DNA of 10,251 bases from Methanofastidiosum sp. (GTDB lineage Archaea; Methanobacteriota_B; Thermococci; Methanofastidiosales; Methanofastidiosaceae): contig DUKX01000026.1 in assembly GCA_013329085.1 (NCBI GenBank), positions 2,834-13,084 of the forward strand, written 5' to 3'. The notes below the pieces were generated by a model. That model saw nothing but the letters and a program-made list of their open reading frames with translations, searched no databases and was not told the origin of the DNA. Positions 6,474 through 10,251 of the stretch are shown here, in pieces (the stretch's first letter is position 1; the number at the start of each line of letters is the position of its first letter). Made by a program: the position numbers and the translations under genes.

Positions 6474-7266
6474 TGTTCTTTCAGATATTAAGAAAGAGTA
6501 TATGATAAGCCTCTTGAAGAACGGTAAGCGTGAGGATGGAAGAGGCCTTAATGACATGAGAGATCTAAAGGTCGATCTTGGAATTGTAAACAAAGCCGAA
6601 GGTTCATGCTTCGTTCAAATTGGAGACACAAAAGTAATTGCTGGAGTAAAGTGTGAAACCGGAGCACCATTTCCTGACACCCCCAATCAAGGAGTTTTTA
6701 CAACTAATGCAGAATTAATTCCAATGGCATCCCCTGACTTTGAGGCAGGCCCACCAAGGGAAGATGCAATAGAACTTGCAAGAATAGTTGACAGAGGCAT
6801 CAGGGAATCAGGCGCCATTGACTTCCAAAAATTAGTCATTAAAGAAGGGGAACTTGTAAGGGTCTTGTTTGTTGATATCCATATAATGGATTATAACGGA
6901 AACCTATTTGACGCAGCTGGAATTGCAGCAATAGGCGCTCTTTACAATACTAAAATGGCAGTATTAGATGAAGAAGGAAAGAAAACAGAAGAACTAATGC
7001 CGTTACCAATGAAAAAAATCCCTGTACCCTGTACATATGCAAAAATAGCAGATTCAATCTTATATGATCCTTCAATGGAAGAGGAAAGTGTAATGGATTC
7101 AAGAATTACTGCTACAACTGAAGACAGTGGAAGAATATCCGCAATGCAGAAAGGGGACGTAGGAAGCTTTAAAAAAGAGGAGATTTTAGACATCGTCAGA
7201 CGATCAAAGGTGAGGGGCGACGAAGTTAGGGCCCTTCTAAAAGAAAAATTCTCTGAAATGAGGTGA
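6466..7266 (+). CDS. rrp42: Exosome complex subunit Rrp42
   Basis: A 266-residue RNase PH-fold partner of Rrp41; three heterodimers make the hexameric exosome ring. Rrp42 itself is normally inactive but shapes the RNA-binding and phosphate sites. Family features: [21 protein letters not shown] near the start, [51 protein letters not shown], and [20 protein letters not shown]. At the position where Rrp41 has its catalytic DxxxxxD segment this protein instead has a [22 protein letters not shown] region, as expected for Rrp42. ATG 6466 is set by the GGAGG at 6452-6456. The longer reading from ATG 6457 adds only three residues. The stop lies 5 bp before rpl37ae. Confidence 0.96.
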   Translation: MSSVLSDIKKEYMISLLKNGKREDGRGLNDMRDLKVDLGIVNKAEGSCFVQIGDTKVIAGVKCETGAPFPDTPNQGVFTTNAELIPMASPDFEAGPPREDAIELARIVDRGIRESGAIDFQKLVIKEGELVRVLFVDIHIMDYNGNLFDAAGIAAIGALYNTKMAVLDEEGKKTEELMPLPMKKIPVPCTYAKIADSILYDPSMEEESVMDSRITATTEDSGRISAMQKGDVGSFKKEEILDIVRRSKVRGDEVRALLKEKFSEMR

Positions 7267-7271
7267 TGTTC

Positions 7272-7526
7272 ATGGCAGTTTCAAATAAGTCAAGCAGTGC
7301 AGGAAGATTTGGGCCAAGATACGGTAGAAAAATTAGAGTTAAAATTTCTAACATTGAAGCCCAGATGAAACAGAAACATAAATGTCCACAGTGTGGGAGA
7401 AAATCTGTAAAAAGAATAAACACTGCAATATGGCAATGCTCAAAGTGTGATACTACTTTTGCCGGAGGCACATATCTTCCAGATACGCCTGTGGGAAGAG
7501 TTTCACAGAAGGCATCTTTAAAGTAG
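7272..7526 (+). CDS. rpl37ae: Ribosomal protein L37Ae (eL43)
   Basis: An 84-residue large-subunit ribosomal protein with a C4 zinc ribbon: C38 and C41 (CPQC), C56 and C59 (CSKC). The basic N-terminal segment [14 protein letters not shown] and the C-terminal [13 protein letters not shown] are typical of archaeal L37Ae, and the length fits. The start is ATG 7272 (MAVSNK), with GGTGA at 7262-7266 spaced 5 bp upstream. In-frame GTG 7263 and ATG 7266 lie in or against that SD and are rejected. It follows rrp42 and precedes rpo12, as in many euryarchaea. Confidence 0.95.
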   Translation: MAVSNKSSSAGRFGPRYGRKIRVKISNIEAQMKQKHKCPQCGRKSVKRINTAIWQCSKCDTTFAGGTYLPDTPVGRVSQKASLK

Positions 7527-7537
7527 GAAGTGAATAG

Positions 7538-7678
7538 TTGTATAAATGTATTGAATGTAAAAGAGTACTCACCCCTACAGAACTTGATGATATAAGGGGG
7601 ATTAAATGCCCCTACTGTGGTAACAGAATATTCATCAAGATGAGGCCTGAATTGGCAAAGACAGTGCAAGCACGTTAA
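7538..7678 (+). CDS. rpoP: DNA-directed RNA polymerase subunit P (Rpo12)
   Basis: A 46-codon gene easily missed because of its size and TTG start. It encodes the zinc-ribbon subunit Rpo12/RpoP (Rpb12 homologue), which helps hold the Rpo3/Rpo10 part of the archaeal polymerase. Cysteines C4, C7, C24 and C27 form the zinc site (KCIEC and KCPYC), and [20 protein letters not shown] is the family core. TTG 7538 is two codons before the first cysteine pair, matching homologues, and GGAAGTGA at 7526-7533 upstream is a plausible SD. It starts 11 bp after rpl37ae and ends one base before the Brix-domain gene. The reverse-strand reading across it is not a gene. Confidence 0.93.
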   Translation: MYKCIECKRVLTPTELDDIRGIKCPYCGNRIFIKMRPELAKTVQAR

Positions 7679-7679
7679 T

Positions 7680-8192
7680 ATGATGCTTATCTCAACTTCT
7701 AGGAGGCCATCAACTAGGACTAGGTCCTTTGTTAAAGAGCTACTAGGAGTTATACCTCTTTCTTTTCAAGTTACAAGGGGTAAAAAATCTATTGAAGAGT
7801 TAAAAGATATTGCTGTTCTTAAAGGCTGCAGAAGATTGATGATAGTTGAATCAAAGGATGGAAATCCTTCTGCACTTTCTTTTATGCACATTGACAAGAA
7901 AGACTGGAAATGGCTAGGTGTTATAGATATTACAGTATCCCTCCGAAGAGAGATGAAAATAAATCACAAGCTAGTGTCATTTGATGATGATTTACCTCTT
8001 TTAATAAAAGGTGAAAAGGATGACTCTTTTGACTTTGTCAAAGAGATGTTCTTCTGCAATGATTATGATGAGAATCTAGAAGGCTCTGTTCTTTTATGGA
8101 ATGGCGGATTTATCAACTTCATAAGAGATGAAGTTTCTGACCTTCCAATCGGTCCCAAAATTAATGTATCAAAATGGAAGCGTTTAATCTGA
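7680..8192 (+). CDS. Brix-domain ribosome biogenesis protein (archaeal Imp4-like)
   Basis: A 170-residue protein consisting of one Brix domain. The N-terminus LISTSRRPSTRTRSFVKEL is the diagnostic start of archaeal Imp4/Brix proteins, followed by the predicted strand RLMIVESKDGNPSALSF and the C-terminal GPKINVSKWKR tail. In eukaryotes the relatives Imp4, Rpf1 and Ssf1 act in rRNA processing; the archaeal protein is presumed to bind rRNA during assembly. It directly follows rpoP, its usual position. Two consecutive ATG codons (7680 and 7683) give start ambiguity of one residue. No clear SD is present, so initiation may depend on coupling to rpoP, whose stop is one base away. Confidence 0.88.
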   Translation: MMLISTSRRPSTRTRSFVKELLGVIPLSFQVTRGKKSIEELKDIAVLKGCRRLMIVESKDGNPSALSFMHIDKKDWKWLGVIDITVSLRREMKINHKLVSFDDDLPLLIKGEKDDSFDFVKEMFFCNDYDENLEGSVLLWNGGFINFIRDEVSDLPIGPKINVSKWKRLI

Positions 8193-8596
8193 TGTCAGTA
8201 ACTAAAAATAAATCTAGAGGGGTCCGAGCTGAATATGAAGTCAAGAAATTTCTTCTTGAGAATGGTTATTTTGTCTTCAGCAAAAGAGTAAGCCAGAGAG
8301 GGCCTGACATCATAGCAATAAAAGGTGAAAAGACAATAGTAATGGAGGTCAAAAACACCAAACTTTCAAGCATCAAAATCAAAAACTCACAGATTAAATC
8401 GCTTTTAGACACAGCCGCTGAAATATCCAAGAAGACCGTTCTTTCTCCAAAAACAATCCTTGGGGTAAAATTTTCTTCAAAAGAGGGTGGGTGGACCTTT
8501 ATTTCAATTGAAAATCAGATTTATGAGGATAAAATTATAAAAAAACAACATGAAAATCTATTAGAATTAAGCAAAGGCTTAAAAAGTTTTATTTAG
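8192..8596 (+). CDS. hjc: Holliday junction resolvase Hjc
   Basis: A 134-residue archaeal Hjc-type nuclease that cuts four-way DNA junctions during recombination and repair. The PD-(D/E)XK residues are in place: E14 in RAEYE, D39 in GPD, and E52 and K54 in MEVK. The D-to-E spacing (13) equals that of Pyrococcus Hjc as I recall it, and the E-to-D spacing differs by one. The C-terminal strand GVKFSSKEGGWTFI matches the Hjc VKF...GWRF pattern. The last 25 residues are lysine-rich. ATG 8192 overlaps the preceding TGA (TGATG) and is chosen over the in-frame ATG 8174, which would add six residues inside the Brix gene. Other PD-(D/E)XK nucleases are possible but fit less well. Confidence 0.82.
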   Translation: MSVTKNKSRGVRAEYEVKKFLLENGYFVFSKRVSQRGPDIIAIKGEKTIVMEVKNTKLSSIKIKNSQIKSLLDTAAEISKKTVLSPKTILGVKFSSKEGGWTFISIENQIYEDKIIKKQHENLLELSKGLKSFI

Positions 8597-8620
8597 CAAT
8601 TAGAGAAAAGAGAGGGTTAG

Positions 8621-8932
8621 ATGCAAGGAGAATCAAATACATTTTATTCAAAAGGATCTAAAAGATTCAAACAAAAAATATATTCTAAAAAAACTAAAAA
8701 ATTGAACATGGGAAGAGTTTCAGACTTTAAATGGGATTTAAATCAAGTATTAAACAAAATGCCTGAAGATAAAGCAGGTCTTATCCGTGGGCCATTATAT
8801 GCCAAAGCTTCAAAGATAGGTTTTGACGAGGCTAAACAGTTCTTAAAGGACAAGGAAGATGAAGGGCTAATAGACAAGGATATTGCGTTAGATATTCTCC
8901 GAGTTCTTTCCAAATACTCAAAATTTAGATAA
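8621..8932 (+). CDS. Small basic protein, function unknown
   Basis: A 103-residue protein I do not recognise. The first 35 residues are very basic and probably disordered, with alternating lysines (KGSKRFKQKIYSKKTKKL). The rest (about 37-103) is compact and mostly helical: FKWDLNQVLNKMP, AGLIRGPLYAKASKIGFDEAKQFL, then DEGLIDKDIALDILRVLSKYSK. The pattern of helices ending in an EGLI turn recalls a small helical or winged-helix-like nucleic-acid-binding fold, but this is a guess. It starts with ATG 8621 after GAGGG (8612-8616), 24 bp beyond hjc, and so may be the last gene of the operon. Clean codon structure, an SD and the operon position support it being real. Confidence 0.7.
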   Translation: MQGESNTFYSKGSKRFKQKIYSKKTKKLNMGRVSDFKWDLNQVLNKMPEDKAGLIRGPLYAKASKIGFDEAKQFLKDKEDEGLIDKDIALDILRVLSKYSKFR

Positions 8933-9034
8933 TCTTTTCTCTGATACTTTAATATGCCAATTCTAGATGGATTTAACATTTTTAAAGTAATAAATTTATA
9001 TTCTGGATTATCATTAGACTAGAATATACCGGGT
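8933..9034. other. Intergenic region between the operon end and the J-domain gene
   Basis: A 102-bp AT-rich spacer. It has short T-runs after the stop (TTTT at 8936-8939, TTTTT at 8979-8983) that could end transcription, a TATA box at 8992-9003, and a 7-bp inverted repeat (ATTCTAG at 8960-8966, CTAGAAT at 9019-9025) flanking that box. No RNA gene or small reading frame with an SD was seen. Confidence 0.5.
8992..9003 (+). promoter_or_regulatory. TATA box for the J-domain gene
   Basis: AAATTTATATTC, preceded by an A-rich stretch, is centred near 8998. Transcription would start near 9024, giving a leader of about 11 nt to ATG 9035, or 29 nt to the alternative ATG 9053. Confidence 0.5.
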
Positions 9035-9526
9035 ATGGGTCTTACTGATAAAATGTCTTACAATCCAAAAAAAGATTACTATGAAATGATCGGGGGTATA
9101 ACACCCTCATCTAACTTAAGGGAGATTAAGAAAGCTTACAGGAAAAAAGCCTTAGAGTACCACCCGGATAGGAATCCAGGAAAAGAAGACTCGGTAAAAA
9201 ATAAGTTTCTCGAATTAAAAGAGATTTATGGAACACTCATTGACAAAGAGAAAAAAGCAGAGTATGATAAATATAGGGAGAAATTTTTATCCGCTAATAA
9301 ACCTCTAAATTATGAAGGTCGTCCTAGATGGACCTATACAACAGATGTAGATGTTGACTCTTTAGGTCTTGACCCAATCCCGAGAACTTTTGTGAAGAGC
9401 AGACCTTACGTAGTATATGATTATGCAAAAAATTCAAAGCAAGGTTATATCAGGATCATTATCTACTCGGCCATGTTCATAATGGTTTTAGTCACCATAT
9501 ACATGCTGAGTCTTCTTAGCCAATAA
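9035..9526 (+). CDS. J-domain protein with C-terminal membrane anchor
   Basis: A 163-residue protein. Residues about 13-83 form a J domain (DYYEMIGGI, IKKAYRKKALEYHPDRNPGK, FLELKEIYGTLIDKEKKAEYD), with the Hsp70-stimulating HPD at 43-45. There is no glycine/phenylalanine region, zinc-finger region or substrate-binding C-terminal domain, so it is not canonical DnaJ. A linker (about 85-135) leads to a hydrophobic helix at about 138-161 (IIIYSAMFIMVLVTIYMLSLL) ending two residues before the stop, which predicts a tail anchor with the J domain facing the cytosol. ATG 9053 is an alternative start six residues later that keeps the whole domain. It has its own TATA box. Its 3' end overlaps the convergent gene by 11 bp. 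Confidence 0.85.
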   Translation: MGLTDKMSYNPKKDYYEMIGGITPSSNLREIKKAYRKKALEYHPDRNPGKEDSVKNKFLELKEIYGTLIDKEKKAEYDKYREKFLSANKPLNYEGRPRWTYTTDVDVDSLGLDPIPRTFVKSRPYVVYDYAKNSKQGYIRIIIYSAMFIMVLVTIYMLSLLSQ

Positions 9527-10251
9527 GAGCCTTCTTTTCGATATACTTTTCGATCATCTTCGCATTCAACAAGGGAAGTTTCAAGCTTGTCAGTGTTTTT
9601 TCTGCGGCAACTCTCTTCAAGATTTCAGTTGCATTTGGATCCGGGGATATTCTTTGAAGGCCAGAAAGAAAATCAGGAGAGTTTAATTTAGAGAGGGTCG
9701 AAGCAATATCTTCTTCTTTAAATCTGCCCTTCTTTGGTATTATATCTTCTACAAGCCCGTCAAGAGATTCCATATCAAATTTATCTGACATGTAGTCATA
9801 GATTTTATTATTGAAAGATTCCCTCATGGACAGAAGAAGCATCGCTATATCAAAATCTTCTGTAAGCTCTTCAACTTCCATCCTCTTGACGCATTTCCAG
9901 CCACTATAGTTACCGAGAAAATGGACCATCTCCTTACCAGAAACGACTGTGCTCCCCTTATCTTCAATAGGTTTCTGCTCGAGATACTTATCAAGGACAT
10001 CTGGTGTAAGCCTTTCAATCCCTAATCTTCCTAAGACCATTTCAGTAAGTATACCTTTTGTAATATCCTTTGCTTCCTTTATATTTGCAATTTCTGATAA
10101 TTTTTTTGTTGTCGTGGGGGATTTTGCTTTGTAAAGAGCACCAGAAATAGTTTTTTCATCCTTTATTATTGTGTCAACTATGCCCTGAATAAACTTTAGA
10201 TCAAATCCCTCTCCTAAATACTGAAGGATCTTTTCATTAAATGATTCTCTT
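9516..10251 (-). CDS. Repeat-containing protein of unknown function, C-terminal part (5' end beyond window)
   Basis: I do not recognise this protein. The frame is open from the TAA at 9516-9518 to the right edge (at least 244 residues) with no stop, so a start at the internal ATG 10040 would be wrong: the residues upstream of it belong to the same repeat pattern. It is soluble-looking, mainly helical, charged, and lacks signal or membrane segments. Two copies of a roughly 100-residue unit are visible. Each begins RESFN and ends in a KY-x-E-x-K helix, and a 47-residue linker (9825-9965), containing GNYSGWKCVKRMEVEELT, lies between them. The gene is convergent with the J-domain gene, overlapping by 11 bp. 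It is likely longer and may hold more units. No enzymatic motif is visible. Confidence 0.75.
   Translation of the reverse strand, partial: RESFNEKILQYLGEGFDLKFIQGIVDTIIKDEKTISGALYKAKSPTTTKKLSEIANIKEAKDITKGILTEMVLGRLGIERLTPDVLDKYLEQKPIEDKGSTVVSGKEMVHFLGNYSGWKCVKRMEVEELTEDFDIAMLLLSMRESFNNKIYDYMSDKFDMESLDGLVEDIIPKKGRFKEEDIASTLSKLNSPDFLSGLQRISPDPNATEILKRVAAEKTLTSLKLPLLNAKMIEKYIEKKALIG
9519..9824 (-). repeat. Protein repeat unit B of the right-edge gene
   Basis: Encodes the last 102 residues, from RESFNNKIYDYM to the C-terminus KYIEKKALIG. It aligns with unit A at both ends, with a more divergent middle (KGRFKEEDIASTLSKLNSPD here; an alanine-, lysine- and threonine-rich stretch in A). Confidence 0.6.
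9966..10250 (-). repeat. Protein repeat unit A of the right-edge gene
   Basis: Encodes about 95 residues, from RESFNEKILQYL to DKYLEQKPI. The first 31 residues share about 14 identities with unit B (RESFN, KI, Y, FD, G, V, II), and the final helix shares the L..L, KY, E and K positions. The DNA itself has diverged, so this is an old duplication. The unit may start further upstream, outside the window. Confidence 0.6.

Noticed and set aside
7226..7669. Minus-strand frame of 147 codons over rpl37ae and rpoP
   Set aside because: Both plus-strand genes are clear zinc-ribbon proteins; the opposite frame is cysteine- and phenylalanine-rich only because it mirrors them.
9516..10040. Treating the right-edge gene as a complete 174-residue protein starting at ATG 10040
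   Set aside because: The frame is open for another 70 codons to the window edge, and those codons encode the start of repeat unit A, so ATG 10040 is internal.
1..10251. Mobile elements, CRISPR array, toxin-antitoxin or defence island
   Set aside because: No terminal repeats, spaced direct repeats, transposase or integrase motifs, or tRNA-like sequences were seen. The only nuclease present matches the housekeeping resolvase Hjc.

Overview
The window is AT-rich archaeal DNA. It carries the conserved archaeal proteasome–exosome gene cluster in its usual order: RNase P protein Rnp2 (Pop5), proteasome alpha subunit, SBDS/Sdo1, exosome subunits Rrp4, Rrp41 and Rrp42, ribosomal protein L37Ae, RNA polymerase subunit Rpo12 (RpoP) and an Imp4-like Brix-domain protein. 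Gene content, TATA-box promoters with very short or no leaders, and TTG/GTG starts preceded by Shine-Dalgarno (SD) sequences all fit a euryarchaeon. No gene here is diagnostic enough to name a genus.

Layout. (1) Positions 1-1390, plus strand: the tail of a probable FAD-dependent dehydrogenase, a HAD-IIA (NagD-like) phosphatase and a small exported helical protein, joined by 4-bp stop/start overlaps. (2) Positions 1391-3113, minus strand: a flavin reductase-like protein and an adenosine-specific kinase coupled by an ATGA overlap, preceded upstream by an ACT-domain protein with its own promoter. The region meets block 1 tail-to-tail with no gap. (3) Positions 3114-3221: a 108-bp divergent promoter region. 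(4) Positions 3222-8596, plus strand: the ten-gene cluster from rnp2 to a Holliday junction resolvase (hjc), with gaps of 0-15 bp or small overlaps. (5) Positions 8621-8932: an unrecognised basic small protein 24 bp after hjc, perhaps the last gene of the operon. (6) Positions 8933-9034: an intergenic region with a TATA box, then a J-domain protein with a C-terminal membrane anchor. (7) Positions 9516-10251, minus strand: the C-terminal part of an unrecognised protein with two copies of a roughly 100-residue unit. It overlaps the J-domain gene tail-to-tail by 11 bp and runs off the window.

The central operon combines RNA processing and decay (Rnp2, Rrp4/41/42), protein degradation (PsmA), ribosome assembly and structure (SBDS, Brix protein, L37Ae), transcription (Rpo12) and, less usually, recombination (Hjc). 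The catalytic residues I could check are present: the Rrp41 aspartate pair, the Hjc E/D/ExK set, the HAD aspartates and the J-domain HPD. No tRNA, rRNA, CRISPR array, insertion sequence or prophage was seen. No gap without a gene exceeds about 110 bp. The least explained parts are the small protein after hjc, the repeat protein at the right edge, the anchored J-domain protein and the exported protein at 899-1390.
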